64,000 nt of DNA from Pseudobdellovibrionaceae bacterium (GTDB lineage Bacteria; Bdellovibrionota; Bdellovibrionia; Bdellovibrionales; Bdellovibrionaceae): contig JAHBUV010000001.1 of NCBI GenBank assembly GCA_019637915.1, positions 310,001 to 374,000 of the forward strand, given 5' to 3'. How positions within the stretch are numbered: the first letter of the stretch is position 1; each line of letters starts with the position of its first letter. The position numbers and the translations under genes were made by a program. The notes below the pieces were generated by a model that saw only the letters and a list, made by a program, of their open reading frames with translations, had not been told where the DNA came from and did no database searches. Shown piece by piece: positions 1 through 9,376 of the stretch.

Positions 1-1507
1 GCTTGGCGATGTGGAATTTCTCCGAGGTCGTGTAACCGCTGACCTCGATGACCTCCATGCGGTCCAGCAACGGGCCCGGAATGCCTTCCAGACTGTTCGC
101 CGTGCCGATGAAAAACACCTTCGACAGGTCGAAACCGGTGTCGAGGTAGTGATCGACGAAGGCGCGGTTCTGCTCGGGATCCAGGACCTCGAGCATGGCC
201 GCGGCCGGATCCCCGGTGAAACCGCGGGACATCTTGTCGATCTCATCCAGCACGAAGACCGGGTTGTTCTCCCCGGCCTTTTTCAAGGCGCTGAGGATCC
301 GGCCCGGCAAGGCGCCCACGTAGGTGCGGCGGTGACCGCGGATCTCCGCGTCGTCGCGCACGCCGCCCAAAGAGACGCGGGCGTATTTGCGTCCCAGGGC
401 GCGGGCGATGCTCGCCGCCAGCGAGGTCTTGCCGACCCCCGGAGGACCGACGAGCAGCAGGATCGAACCGCTCTGATTCTTCTTCAGTTTCAAAACGGCG
501 AGATGCTGCAGGATCCGCTTCTTCACCTTGTCGAGGCCGTAGTGATCGGCGTCGAGGATCTCGCGGGCGCGGTCCAGATCCACTTCGGTCTGCTCGGAGG
601 ATTTGCTCCAAGGCAGGCTCAGCATCAGATCCAGGTGATTGCGCACCACCTGATACTCCGGGGAGGCCGGGTTGATGTCCTGCAGGCGCTTCAACTGGCT
701 TTCGGCCAGCTGCTTCGCCTCTTCGGGCATCCCCGCCTCGTCCACCTTGCGGCGGTATTGGTCGTTCATGTTGGTCTCTTCGCCTTCGCCCAGTTCCTCC
801 TTGATGGCCTTCAACTGCTCGCGCAGGATCTGCTCGCGGTGGCTCTGGCCGAATTTGTTGTTCAGCTTGGCGCGGATGTCGGCCTGGACCTGCAGGTTGT
901 CCTTCAGGGACTGCAGCAGGGTCAGCAGGTGCATCACGCGGTTGCGCACGGAAAGGCTTTCCAGGATTTTTTGCTTTTCCTTCAGGTCGAAATCCGCGTT
1001 GGCCGCCACGGTGTGCACCAGAAAAGGCAGATCCTCGATCCCCTTCACCAGTTCCTCGAGCTCGCGGGTTTCCGCCGGGATGAACTTCAGGACGTCGAGG
1101 GACAGCTCCTTCAGGCTGGCCAGGAGCGCTTTCTGCGTCGGCTCGTCGGCGTCTTCCAAATCCGCCAGGTTTTCCGTCATGGCTTCGAAATAACCGTGCT
1201 CGGCTTTGATGTCCGTCAGACGCACCCGCTCCACGCCCCGCACCATCAAGGTGTAGCCGTTGTCGGGATTGCCGCGCACGGATTCCACTTTGCTCACCAC
1301 ACCGATGCGATGCAGATCATCGGGCACGTCGGCGCGCGCGCCGGGATCGCGTTGCGCGGTCACGACGATCCAGTTGTTTTGCTCAAATGACTTTTGCAGG
1401 GCCTTGACGCTCTTTTCCCGTCCGACGCGCAAAGCCTGCGTGACGCCGGGATACAGCACGGTGTTGCGGAGAGGAAGGACCGGCAGATAACCATGAGGTC
1501 GAATCAT
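1..1507 (-). CDS. lon: ATP-dependent Lon protease (C-terminal part beyond window edge)
   Basis: Cytosolic AAA+ serine protease that degrades misfolded and regulatory proteins. The visible 502 codons begin with the Lon substrate-binding domain (MIRPHGYLPVLPLRNTVLYP) and its helical/coiled part. Next comes the AAA+ module with Walker A GPPGVGKTS near residue 355 and Walker B FVLDEIDKM near residue 420. The protease domain with the Ser-Lys dyad lies beyond base 1, so the gene is cut by the window rather than broken. The ATG at 1507-1505 is preceded by a strong AGGAAGGAGG ribosome site. A long opposite-strand open frame over this gene is only a product of high G+C. Identity is very sure. Confidence 0.96.
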   Translation of the reverse strand, partial: MIRPHGYLPVLPLRNTVLYPGVTQALRVGREKSVKALQKSFEQNNWIVVTAQRDPGARADVPDDLHRIGVVSKVESVRGNPDNGYTLMVRGVERVRLTDIKAEHGYFEAMTENLADLEDADEPTQKALLASLKELSLDVLKFIPAETRELEELVKGIEDLPFLVHTVAANADFDLKEKQKILESLSVRNRVMHLLTLLQSLKDNLQVQADIRAKLNNKFGQSHREQILREQLKAIKEELGEGEETNMNDQYRRKVDEAGMPEEAKQLAESQLKRLQDINPASPEYQVVRNHLDLMLSLPWSKSSEQTEVDLDRAREILDADHYGLDKVKKRILQHLAVLKLKKNQSGSILLLVGPPGVGKTSLAASIARALGRKYARVSLGGVRDDAEIRGHRRTYVGALPGRILSALKKAGENNPVFVLDEIDKMSRGFTGDPAAAMLEVLDPEQNRAFVDHYLDTGFDLSKVFFIGTANSLEGIPGPLLDRMEVIEVSGYTTSEKFHIAK

Positions 1508-1728
1508 AGAACCTCCTTCCTTTAGAACATGAGGCCTGTCTCGGCCCCGTCAAGGGAGGCTTCGATCGCGATCCCGTGTTTTTCCGGAGCATTCTTCGCG
1601 ATCACGCGCGGGGAGCCACCCGGAAGCAACCAGCTTTCAGGCACTTGCCGAACAGCATGAAAGTGTCCGTTCATGATCCGAACGGCATGGCGAAGACATG
1701 AAGATTTCCGGGGTCCAGCGGATCGCGA

Positions 1729-3726
1729 CTATTCGTAGCGGAGCGCTTCGATGGGCGCGAGCTCCGAAGCCTGGCGCGCCGGCCACAGACCGAAGATCAC
1801 TCCGACCAGGAAGGCGAAAAGGAACGACGTCGCGACGGCGCCCGCCGTGAAGACGGTTTTCCAACCGAGCAGGCTGCTGGCCGCCAGGGACAACCCCCAA
1901 CCCAGCAACGTGCCGAAGGCCCCGCCCAACAAACAGATCAAAACGGATTCGATCATGAACTGCATGAGGATGTCGAAGCGGCGCGCCCCCACGGCTTTGC
2001 GCAAGCCCACCTCGCGGGTGCGCTCTTTCACCGACACGAACATGACGTTCATGATGCCCGTGCCACCGACCAGCAACGACACGAAGGAGATCGCCTGCAG
2101 CATCGACGAGATGATGCCCGTCGTCTGGTTGTAGACCTCCTGGATGTCATTCATGTTGAGGATGTCGAAGGTGTCCTGATCGCCCGGACGCTGCTGGCGG
2201 TAGTCGCGCATCCACTGCCGCAACCGTTCCTGGGCGACGCCCATGGCCTCGCGGCTCACCGCCTCGACCGTCAGCACGTGCAGGGTGCTGCGCCCGTAAA
2301 TGCGGTTCAAAACCGTCTTCAGGGGCAAGAGCACCATTTCATCGCGGTCCCTGTTGTTCGTGCTGCCCTTCGGCGGCAGCAGGCCGATGATCTCGAAGTC
2401 GACGCGATTGAGCTTCAGGAACGCGCCCACGGGATTCTTATCGCCGAACATGTTTTTGGCGACCGTCTGCCCGATCAGCACGACGCGCGCCTGGTTGTCG
2501 TTTTCCTCTTCCGTGAAAAAGCGCCCGGCCACGGGCTTGAACGCCTGCATGGTCTCGATCGCGGGCGTCGCCCCGATCACCTCCACCGGCGTGTTGTATG
2601 AACCATGGGACGCGGTGAGGTAGCCGTAGATCTGCCCGTCCACCTTGGCGATGGAGGGCTGCGACTGCGCGAACACCTTCAGTGCCTCGAGATCCTCGGG
2701 ATAGAATTTCCGGAAATTGTCCCCCGCCAGCTCCTTGGCCGTGCGCGGATTGACGGGGCGGATGTTCAGCAGGTTCGTGCCCATCGACGACAGCAGGTCC
2801 GACACCGCCTCTTTGGCGCCCTCGCCGATCGCCATCATCGCCACGAAGGATGCGATGCCGATGACGATCCCCAGAGTCGCCAGGGAGGTGCGCAGGAGGT
2901 TCAAGCGCAGGGCGACCAACGCCATACGCACGTTCTCGCGCACCCGCGCCCACAGGCCGTGGCCGTTCTCCGCGGCCGCAGCGAGCGGCGCGCGGTCGCC
3001 CTCGAGGAGCGCGCCGGACGTCCTGTCGCGCAGCAGCTTGTCCTCCGCGATGCGGCCGTCCCGCAAAACCAGGGAGCGGCGCGCGTGGTGGGCGACCTCC
3101 GGCTCGTGAGTCACCAGGACGATGGTGACGCCGCGACGGTTGAGCTCCTCCAGCATGTTCAGCACTTCTTCGGTTTGCTGGGTGCTGATGTTGCCCGTCG
3201 GTTCATCGGCGAAAATGATTTTCGGATGATTGACGAGGGCGCGCGCGATGGCCACGCGCTGCTGCTGACCGCCGGACAGCTGATGGGGCTTGTGATCGAG
3301 GCGATCCGCCAGGCCCACCTGCGTCAGAAGCTCCCGGGCCCGCGGCGCCGGGTCTTGCTCCCCGGTGTACACGAGCGGCAAGGACACGTTGTCGAGGCAG
3401 CTCGTGCGCGGCAGGAGATTGAAGAACTGAAAGATGAATCCCAGCTTCCGCGAGCGGATCTGCGCCAGGTCGTCGTCGGAAAGATTCGAGACGTCGTTGC
3501 CGTCGAGAAGGTAAAGCCCCTCGCTCGGGCGGTCCAACAGACCCAGGATCTGCATGAGGGTGGATTTGCCGGAGCCGCTCGGCCCCATGATGGAGATGTA
3601 CTCGCCCGGCAGGATGTCGAGATCGACGTGATCCAGGGCTTTGACCTCAAAGCCGCCTTCCTGTCCGGCGGGACGGTAAACCTTCTTGAGGCCGCGCACG
3701 CGCAGCAGGGGCTCTTGCTCCATCAA
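1729..3726 (-). CDS. macB: MacB-type ABC transporter, fused ATPase and permease
   Basis: Inner-membrane ATPase/permease of a MacAB-TolC type tripartite exporter, a family that moves macrolides, peptides and lipoproteins out of the periplasm. The 665 residues start with an ABC ATPase: Walker A GPSGSGKST near residue 50, signature LSGGQQQR near 150, Walker B IIFADEPTG. A MacB periplasmic core domain follows the first membrane helix near residue 270, and an FtsX-type permease domain with three helices ends the protein. Length matches MacB (about 650). Its ATG overlaps the macA stop (ATGA at 3726-3723), so it is the last gene of a coupled three-gene operon. The transported substrate cannot be read from the sequence. 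Confidence 0.93.
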   Translation of the reverse strand: MMEQEPLLRVRGLKKVYRPAGQEGGFEVKALDHVDLDILPGEYISIMGPSGSGKSTLMQILGLLDRPSEGLYLLDGNDVSNLSDDDLAQIRSRKLGFIFQFFNLLPRTSCLDNVSLPLVYTGEQDPAPRARELLTQVGLADRLDHKPHQLSGGQQQRVAIARALVNHPKIIFADEPTGNISTQQTEEVLNMLEELNRRGVTIVLVTHEPEVAHHARRSLVLRDGRIAEDKLLRDRTSGALLEGDRAPLAAAAENGHGLWARVRENVRMALVALRLNLLRTSLATLGIVIGIASFVAMMAIGEGAKEAVSDLLSSMGTNLLNIRPVNPRTAKELAGDNFRKFYPEDLEALKVFAQSQPSIAKVDGQIYGYLTASHGSYNTPVEVIGATPAIETMQAFKPVAGRFFTEEENDNQARVVLIGQTVAKNMFGDKNPVGAFLKLNRVDFEIIGLLPPKGSTNNRDRDEMVLLPLKTVLNRIYGRSTLHVLTVEAVSREAMGVAQERLRQWMRDYRQQRPGDQDTFDILNMNDIQEVYNQTTGIISSMLQAISFVSLLVGGTGIMNVMFVSVKERTREVGLRKAVGARRFDILMQFMIESVLICLLGGAFGTLLGWGLSLAASSLLGWKTVFTAGAVATSFLFAFLVGVIFGLWPARQASELAPIEALRYE

Positions 3727-4670
3727 CGCCGGCGTCCGCCGCCTCCGCCCAGCCCGAAGGGTGAGCCGCTGTTGTCTTTCTGCTTGTACTCCATCGGCTG
3801 GTACAGGACGCGGTCGCCCGCCCGCAGCCCCTGGGTCACTTCCACCAACTGGCCGTTGGAGGGGCCGAGGGTGATGGCCCGATCCTCGGCGTCGCCGTTT
3901 TCATCGCGCACTTTAAGCTGGAATTCCGTGCGCTGGCGCCCTTCCGTGATCCAGGTGGGCAGCACGACGGCGTCGTCCACTTCGCGCACGATGTAGTCGA
4001 CGCTGACGTTCATGCCGGCGCGATAAGTCGTGGCGAAAGGCTGTTCCGGCTCGAGGAAGACCTCATAGGCCGTGACGTTGTTCAGGACCGTCGATTTTTC
4101 CCCGACCCGGGTGACGCGCGCCTTCACCGGGTTGTCGGGGAAGGCGTCGACGCGCACGTCGACCACCTGATCCAGGCGCACCTTGCCGATGTCGGTCTCA
4201 TCGACCTTCGAAACGACGATCAACACATCGGACAGTTCATACAGGGCCGTCTCGGGGGCCACGGTCTGACCCTGCACGACGGTTTTGGCGATGATGCGGC
4301 CGTCGACGGGCGAACGCACCGGCGCGGGCTTGTACATCTCGGTCCACGAGGCGTCGGCGTCCCCGCTCTGGATGGCGTCCATCAGGGCGACGCGGTCGGC
4401 GCTGGAAACCCAGGCGAGGACATCGCCTTTCTTGACGACGTCGCCCTCTTCGCGGAGCACGCGGTCCACGCGTCCCCCCAGGGGGGAACTGACGACGATC
4501 TTGTTTTTCGGCGTGATCGTGCCCATGGAGTTGAAGGTGACGCGGAAGTTCCCCTTCTCCACCGTGTACTCGCTCCATTTCACCGGGCGGGGACGGAGCA
4601 ACGTCCAAGCCAGACTCACGACGGCCACCACGACCACGGCCCCGATTCCGATCCACACCCCGCGCTTCAC
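3723..4670 (-). CDS. macA: MacA-like periplasmic adaptor (HlyD family)
   Basis: Periplasmic adaptor linking MacB to a TolC-like channel. The protein has an N-terminal membrane anchor (about residues 5-25), a barrel-sandwich/lipoyl half motif (GGRVDRVLREEGDVVKKGDV), a second half (SPVDGRIIAKTVVQGQTV), a beta-barrel and a Gly/Arg-rich C-tail. The GTG start at 4670 overlaps the upstream stop (GTGA). The frame is open further upstream, but that part only shadows the channel gene. At 315 residues it is short for MacA because the alpha-helical hairpin is nearly absent: the two lipoyl halves are separated by only about 30 residues. It may therefore dock to the channel differently from classical MacA. 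Confidence 0.88.
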   Translation of the reverse strand: MKRGVWIGIGAVVVVAVVSLAWTLLRPRPVKWSEYTVEKGNFRVTFNSMGTITPKNKIVVSSPLGGRVDRVLREEGDVVKKGDVLAWVSSADRVALMDAIQSGDADASWTEMYKPAPVRSPVDGRIIAKTVVQGQTVAPETALYELSDVLIVVSKVDETDIGKVRLDQVVDVRVDAFPDNPVKARVTRVGEKSTVLNNVTAYEVFLEPEQPFATTYRAGMNVSVDYIVREVDDAVVLPTWITEGRQRTEFQLKVRDENGDAEDRAITLGPSNGQLVEVTQGLRAGDRVLYQPMEYKQKDNSGSPFGLGGGGGRRR

Positions 4671-5923
4671 AACGACTCCCCATTCAGGCCCGCGGCCTTT
4701 TCCCAATCGGCGTAACTCGTCAACCACAGGCGGCGGGCGGCCAGGAAGTCGCGCTCCGCATCCAACAAACGTGATTGAGCCGTGTCCCACTCGGCGAACT
4801 TGCGCGCCCCCAGGCGGTATTGCAGGCTGGTGGTCTCGGCGTAAGCCCGGGCCCCGCGCAAAGCGCCCTCGCGCGCCGCCAGCAGCTGACGGTTCACGTC
4901 CAGCTGTCGCCACAGTTGATCCTCTTCCTCGCTCAGGGATTTTCGCGACTCGTCCAGGCGGATTTCCGCCGCCCGGGCCCGGGCGCGCGCCGCCGAGGCG
5001 TTGTTCCACCCGGAGAAGCCCTCGAAGATCGCGTAACTCAAGGTCAGATTGTAAGAGGTCTGCGTGGCGGGGTCCTGCCCTTCGGGGCGAGCGCGGCCGT
5101 TCTGCCAGCTCAGATCCAGGGAGGGCAGGAAGCTCGCGCGCGCCACGGTGACTTCCGCCGTGGCGACGCGTTCCTCGGCCTCGGCCTGGCGCCAGCGCGG
5201 ATGCTCCTCGACCCGGAAAGCCGGACGCTTCGGCTGGGGGGATTTCTCAAAACGCGCATCGGGGCGCACGCCCTCGTAATTCTCGCCCGTCAGGCGTCCC
5301 AGGGTTTCCAGCGACCTCGCGAGATTCAGTTTTTCCGCGTTGAGGGTCGCCTCCACGAAAAGCAGGTTGGAGCGCGCCAGCTCCACCGCCCACTGTGCCT
5401 CGAGACCGCTGCGGTATTTGGCTTCGATGACCTTCACCTGATCGCGGTAGCGCTTTTGCAATCCCTCATAGACGCGGGCGCTTTCCGCGGCCAGCAGGGC
5501 GGCGTCGTAGGCCTTGCGCAGGTCGGTCTGCACCGTCAGCCAGGTGTGGCCGACTCCGGCCTTCGCTCCCAGGGCCAGCGCCCTCGCCCGACGGATCTGA
5601 CCGAAGGTGGAAAAACCCTTGAAGAGATTCCAGGTGACTTTCACGCCCTCGCTGTCGGTGGTGAGGGCCGTCGTGGTGTCGACGCCCAAAACCGAGGTGC
5701 GGTTTTCCGCGCGTTGACGATCAGCGAAGAGCGAAACGCTGGGCAGATAACCGCCCCAGGCCGCCGAAGCCGTGGCCTGCGCCGCCTCTTCCTCCTCCCG
5801 CATCGCGCGCAATTCAGGATGACGCGACTTAGCCGCGCTGATCAAAGATGACCAGTCCGCGACCGCGGCCATGCTGGTGGCCGGCATCACCATGAACAGG
5901 AGAAAATGACGGAGAAATCCCAC
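4667..5923 (-). CDS. TolC-like outer-membrane efflux protein
   Basis: Outer-membrane channel of the tripartite exporter with the MacAB-like genes downstream. It has two outer-membrane efflux protein repeats (for example DLRKAYDAALLAAES and the Ala-rich helices of the second half) and a signal peptide GFLRHFLLFMVMPATSMA. Without the signal the length is about 400, normal for the family. The start is uncertain: the frame is open back to 6136, but the GTG at 5923 places the hydrophobic signal right at the N-terminus, so it is preferred although no clear ribosome site precedes it. It is the first gene of the operon, and its stop overlaps the macA GTG. Type I or RND use is possible, but the neighbours argue for MacAB. 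Confidence 0.88.
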   Translation of the reverse strand: MGFLRHFLLFMVMPATSMAAVADWSSLISAAKSRHPELRAMREEEEAAQATASAAWGGYLPSVSLFADRQRAENRTSVLGVDTTTALTTDSEGVKVTWNLFKGFSTFGQIRRARALALGAKAGVGHTWLTVQTDLRKAYDAALLAAESARVYEGLQKRYRDQVKVIEAKYRSGLEAQWAVELARSNLLFVEATLNAEKLNLARSLETLGRLTGENYEGVRPDARFEKSPQPKRPAFRVEEHPRWRQAEAEERVATAEVTVARASFLPSLDLSWQNGRARPEGQDPATQTSYNLTLSYAIFEGFSGWNNASAARARARAAEIRLDESRKSLSEEEDQLWRQLDVNRQLLAAREGALRGARAYAETTSLQYRLGARKFAEWDTAQSRLLDAERDFLAARRLWLTSYADWEKAAGLNGESL

Positions 5924-6009
5924 GCGCCCATGGCTAACACCATCCTTGAGACGCGTCAAAAACTTGAAGTTATTACAGCGCCGCGAAGACTGTGAATTCT
6001 TCTCGGGCT

Positions 6010-7425
6010 TTAAGAGCCCTCGGCCAGCGTCGTCCAGGGTTTGCTTTTTTTGCGGATCCGCCGCAGCAGATAGACCCGGTAGAGGCGCATGGTCGCCAGG
6101 TGCACCCAGGCCTGGGTCCAACGATAAATCACCCAAGGCAAGGACGGACTGAAGTTGTGCAAAGCCGTGATGACCGCCCGGCCCCCGGGGATTTCACGAA
6201 ATTCCAGTCGCCCCCGCGGACCCTGGCGGGAAAGCCGCCCGCCGCGCACGTAAAAAAGCTGCCGGTGGGGGGTGCTGCGCTCCGGGGAATACTCCAACAC
6301 CAAAAGGGGGATTTCCGGCCAGCGCCAGCACAGGGACACCCGGCGCCCCTCCACTTTCGCCATCAGGAAGGCCGAGTTGCTGCGCGGAAGCCAGCGCAGA
6401 TAAGCCTGCGCCACATGCTCGGCCGTCCAGCCCGGCGGCAGAGGCAGACGCTGCACGGAACGGGCTTCATGGCGGGGCACGGACGGTCGCTGGAAAGCGT
6501 GGGGATCGCCCGGCGGAATCTCTTTCACCGCCGCCGCGGCCGCCTCCTGAAAGGACAGGAAGCGGTGCCCGGGCAGGCGCAGGATTTTTTCCTCCCGCGC
6601 CGTCAGGCGCAGTCGCAAACCCGCCACCAGGGGTTTCACCAGCTCTTTGGGGGCGCCCGTGATCAGGCGGATCCACAGCACCGACAAACGCGGCGTCAGA
6701 AAAGGCACCGTCCAGAAACGGCGTTTTTTTCCCAGCACCCGGGCCAAGACCGCCATCATCTGGCGATAACTCAAGACATCCGGACCCGCCACATCGTACA
6801 CCTGATTCAGGCACTCCTCCCGCCCCACGCAGAAGGACAGGGCCTGCACCACGTCCGTCAAGGCCACGGGTTGGGTCGGCGTGCGCGTCCAGCGCGGGCA
6901 CAGCATCACCGGCAGGCGTTTCACCAGCCGCCACATCATCTGGAAAGACGAGCCTTGCGCGCCCACGATCATCGAGGCCCGCAAAATGGTTTCGGGCACC
7001 CGGCTCGCGCGGAAAATCTCCTCCACCTCCAGGCGGCTGCGCAGGTGCCGGGACAAGGTGGCGCGGCTTTCCGGCAGCAAGCCGCCGAGGTAAATGATCT
7101 GCCGGAGCTGATGCTTCGCCGCCGCCCTCACGAAGTTGTCGGCGACGATCAGATCGAAGTCCTCGAAACGGCCCTGGCTGAGATGCGCCGAGGGGCGCAT
7201 CGAGTGCACGAGGTAGACCGCGACTTCGGCGCCTTCCAGGCCTTTTTCGATGTCCAACAGGGAAAAAAGATCGCAGCCTCGCCACTCGACAGGTTTTCCG
7301 CCCGCCCGAGGGGGTTCTTGACGTGAGGGCGAACGGCTGAGGGCGATGACCTCATGATGCTCGCGCAATTTTTCAACCAGGGCGCGGCCGACAAAACCGC
7401 TGGCCCCGGCGATCGCCACTTTCAT
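6010..7425 (-). CDS. NAD(P)-binding SDR/NmrA-like protein with C-terminal extra domain
   Basis: The N-terminal 300 residues form an atypical short-chain dehydrogenase fold: MKVAIAGASGFVGRALVEKL is the dinucleotide-binding Gly motif, followed by VYLVHSMRP and IIYLGGLLPES, as in YbjT-like proteins. No YxxxK active site is evident, so it may bind NAD(P)H without classic dehydrogenase activity. The C-terminal 160 residues (LFYVRGGRLSR, LHNFSPSLPWVIYRWTQA) resemble the DUF2867-type region that follows this fold in YbjT relatives. The ATG at 7425 starts directly at the Rossmann strand. A TTG at 7455 would add ten residues and has an AAGGAA upstream, so the start is not settled. Monocistronic. Substrate unknown. 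Confidence 0.8.
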   Translation of the reverse strand: MKVAIAGASGFVGRALVEKLREHHEVIALSRSPSRQEPPRAGGKPVEWRGCDLFSLLDIEKGLEGAEVAVYLVHSMRPSAHLSQGRFEDFDLIVADNFVRAAAKHQLRQIIYLGGLLPESRATLSRHLRSRLEVEEIFRASRVPETILRASMIVGAQGSSFQMMWRLVKRLPVMLCPRWTRTPTQPVALTDVVQALSFCVGREECLNQVYDVAGPDVLSYRQMMAVLARVLGKKRRFWTVPFLTPRLSVLWIRLITGAPKELVKPLVAGLRLRLTAREEKILRLPGHRFLSFQEAAAAAVKEIPPGDPHAFQRPSVPRHEARSVQRLPLPPGWTAEHVAQAYLRWLPRSNSAFLMAKVEGRRVSLCWRWPEIPLLVLEYSPERSTPHRQLFYVRGGRLSRQGPRGRLEFREIPGGRAVITALHNFSPSLPWVIYRWTQAWVHLATMRLYRVYLLRRIRKKSKPWTTLAEGS

Positions 7426-7536
7426 GCAACACCCGATCCGGAGAGGCTCCTTCAAATTCCTTGCAACAGCATCTCAGCTTCATCGGGCTTTGTCACAGGT
7501 CCTCGTCGCTCAGCGCCACGAGGACCCGGGATCAGG

Positions 7537-7944
7537 TCAAAGCGTGCGGTGCAGGATTTCTTTTTGTTTTCCGACGGGAATCGTCGCCAGGTCCTTGGAC
7601 TCCACGCGGGCCACCATGCGCGAGAGCGGCGTGCTCAGGCAACGCTTGATCGCTCCCAGCAAACGCGGCTCCGCGACCAGAATCAGGGAATCAAAAGCCT
7701 GACCGCTGCGCGCCTTCTCGAGGAAAGAGGCGATCTGACGGGCGAAACGGCGGGCGATCTCCTGAGGGGAGGTGCGGCCGCCGCTCGTGGCGGAGGCGAA
7801 CACCGGCTGCGTCGGCAGCTCTTCCCGCTCCTGCCGGCGTCCCAGGGGGTTGTGAAATCTCGTGACCAGTTCAGGCTCCCCGTGGGCGCGGCGTTTGAAA
7901 ATCTGCGCGTCAGCTCGGCTCGCGACGACGATCCATTGACTCAT
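7537..7944 (-). CDS. Host-attachment/baeRF-like protein
   Basis: A 135-residue protein of the family called protein required for attachment to host cells (Pfam Host_attach), placed in the bacterial archaeo-eukaryotic release-factor-like (baeRF) superfamily. Seen directly: MSQWIVVASRADAQIFKR at the N-terminus, a basic central helix (SPQEIARRFARQIASFLEKA), then the strand SLILVAEPRLLGAIK and a C-terminal KDLATIPV. There is no signal peptide, so it is cytosolic. The ATG at 7944 has an excellent ribosome site (AAGGAGG); the frame runs further upstream without support. The family name comes from one plant-associated bacterium, and a ribosome-related role is at least as likely. Divergent from the TauE gene. 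Confidence 0.85.
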   Translation of the reverse strand: MSQWIVVASRADAQIFKRRAHGEPELVTRFHNPLGRRQEREELPTQPVFASATSGGRTSPQEIARRFARQIASFLEKARSGQAFDSLILVAEPRLLGAIKRCLSTPLSRMVARVESKDLATIPVGKQKEILHRTL

Positions 7945-8090
7945 GTGGACCTCCTTGAAAACGGGTTTTCCTGATTTTCTCATGCTTCCGCGGGGTCTTC
8001 CCCCCGGGGCGCCCGCATTTCGTGAAAGCCTCAAAAAAACACGAGACCCCGCGTCGTGTGTTTTGCCGGTTTTGCGGATGGAATAGGACC

Positions 8091-8903
8091 ATGGACGCGT
8101 TGATTTTGTTGGCGACTTCGGTGGTCGCCGGATTCATCGGCTCACTGTTAGGGCTGGGCGGCGGCATCATCCTGATTCCCGTGCTCACCTTGTTTTTTCA
8201 CGTCAATATCCGCTACGCCATCGCGGCGAGTTTGATTTCCATCATCGCCACCTCTTCGGGCGCCGCGGCGGGTTTTTTGCGAGACCGCCTCACCAATCTG
8301 CGGCTCGCCGTGCTGCTGGAAACGGGCACGGTGACCGGCGCCATCGCGGGCTTTCTTTTTTCGCGTTTCGTGAACGCTTCCGTTTTGTTCCTGCTCTTCG
8401 GCGGGTTCCTGCTTTTTTCCGCGCTGATGATGTTGCGCCGGCGTGAGGAGCATCACGGCCAGCGGGATCATCCCTGGTCGGCGCGGCTGAAGCTCGCCGG
8501 CGTTTACCCGGAAAAAAATCAGCCGGTCGCCTACGCGGTGGAAAACGTGCCCTTGGGGCTGTTCGCCATGTTCGGGGCCGGCGTGCTCTCCGCCCTGCTG
8601 GGCATCGGCAGCGGGATCTTCAAAGTTCTCGCCATGGACGGGGCGATGAAGCTGCCGATGAAGGTTTCCTCCGCCACCTCCAATTTCATGATCGGCGTGA
8701 CCGCGAGCGCGAGCGCCGGCGCCTATCTCCTGCAGGGGGATGTGCGTCCGGAGATCGCGGCCCCGGTGGCGGTGGGGATCATCGCCGGCTCCTGGGTCGG
8801 CGCCCGGGCCATGGTGCATCTGCCGGCCTTGTGGATCCGGCGGATTTTCGTGGTGGTGCTCGCCATCGTGTCCGTGCAGATGATCATGAAAGGACTGTCA
8901 TGA
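8091..8903 (+). CDS. TauE/SafE-family anion exporter
   Basis: Integral inner-membrane protein of the sulfite exporter TauE/SafE family, 270 residues with about eight hydrophobic helices. The two family repeats each start with a Gly-rich segment: GFIGSLLGLGGGIILIPVL near residue 15 and GAGVLSALLGIGSGIF near residue 160. It probably exports sulfite, sulfoacetate or another small anion; substrates vary in the family. The ATG at 8091 is chosen because the first helix begins there and AGGA precedes it. The stop overlaps the start of the DUF1634 gene (ATGA), the usual partner of this subgroup. Confidence 0.9.
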   Translation: MDALILLATSVVAGFIGSLLGLGGGIILIPVLTLFFHVNIRYAIAASLISIIATSSGAAAGFLRDRLTNLRLAVLLETGTVTGAIAGFLFSRFVNASVLFLLFGGFLLFSALMMLRRREEHHGQRDHPWSARLKLAGVYPEKNQPVAYAVENVPLGLFAMFGAGVLSALLGIGSGIFKVLAMDGAMKLPMKVSSATSNFMIGVTASASAGAYLLQGDVRPEIAAPVAVGIIAGSWVGARAMVHLPALWIRRIFVVVLAIVSVQMIMKGLS

Positions 8904-9271
8904 AGGCGCGCGGGATGGAGGAGCTCGAGCTGCGCATTTCCCTGTTCCTGCGGGCCGGGGTCGTGATCGCCGGTGTTTTGCTGTTGGCCGGTTGGTTGAT
9001 GAGCACACGCCTCGGCGGTCATCCCCTGCAGGGGCTTGAAACCTATCAGCCCCATGATCTGGGACTGATCCTGCGCGAAGCCTGGAGCCAGGGCCGGGTC
9101 GGAACATTGCTGTGTTACGGGGGGCTGTTCGCGCTGATCAGCCTGCCGATCGTGCGCGTGCTTTTGACCGCCGTGCTGTTTCTGAGACAAAAGGACCTCA
9201 TTTTATCGGGGGTCGCCTTTTTCGTCCTGGCCTGCCTGGCCTTGAGCTTCTTTCTGGGAGCCGTTCACTAG
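8900..9271 (+). CDS. DUF1634 membrane protein
   Basis: A 123-residue membrane protein with three helices (VVIAGVLLLAGWLM, LLCYGGLFALISLPIVRVLL and the C-terminal FFVLACLALSFFLGAV), matching the DUF1634 family in size and layout. Members almost always sit beside a TauE/SafE exporter, as here, where its ATG overlaps the exporter's stop at 8900-8903. It is therefore probably a subunit or helper of that transporter. The molecular role is not known for the family. The upstream extension of the frame is a shadow of the exporter gene. Confidence 0.85.
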   Translation: MKARGMEELELRISLFLRAGVVIAGVLLLAGWLMSTRLGGHPLQGLETYQPHDLGLILREAWSQGRVGTLLCYGGLFALISLPIVRVLLTAVLFLRQKDLILSGVAFFVLACLALSFFLGAVH

Positions 9272-9376
9272 TCCCTCTTGTTTCACCCCGAGACACGCGG
9301 CAGAATAAATCAGGATTCCAGGATCCTTCAATCTTCAAGCATTACCATCAGATGAAAACGCTTGATGGGAGTTCGC

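Noticed and set aside
11-1390. Long plus-strand open frame opposite lon
   Set aside because: The product is His/Gln/Arg-rich with no domain and runs antisense to a clear Lon protease. High G+C leaves such antisense frames open.
2605-3996. 463-codon plus-strand open frame opposite macB/macA
   Set aside because: Antisense of a real ABC transporter gene; composition is typical of a shadow frame.
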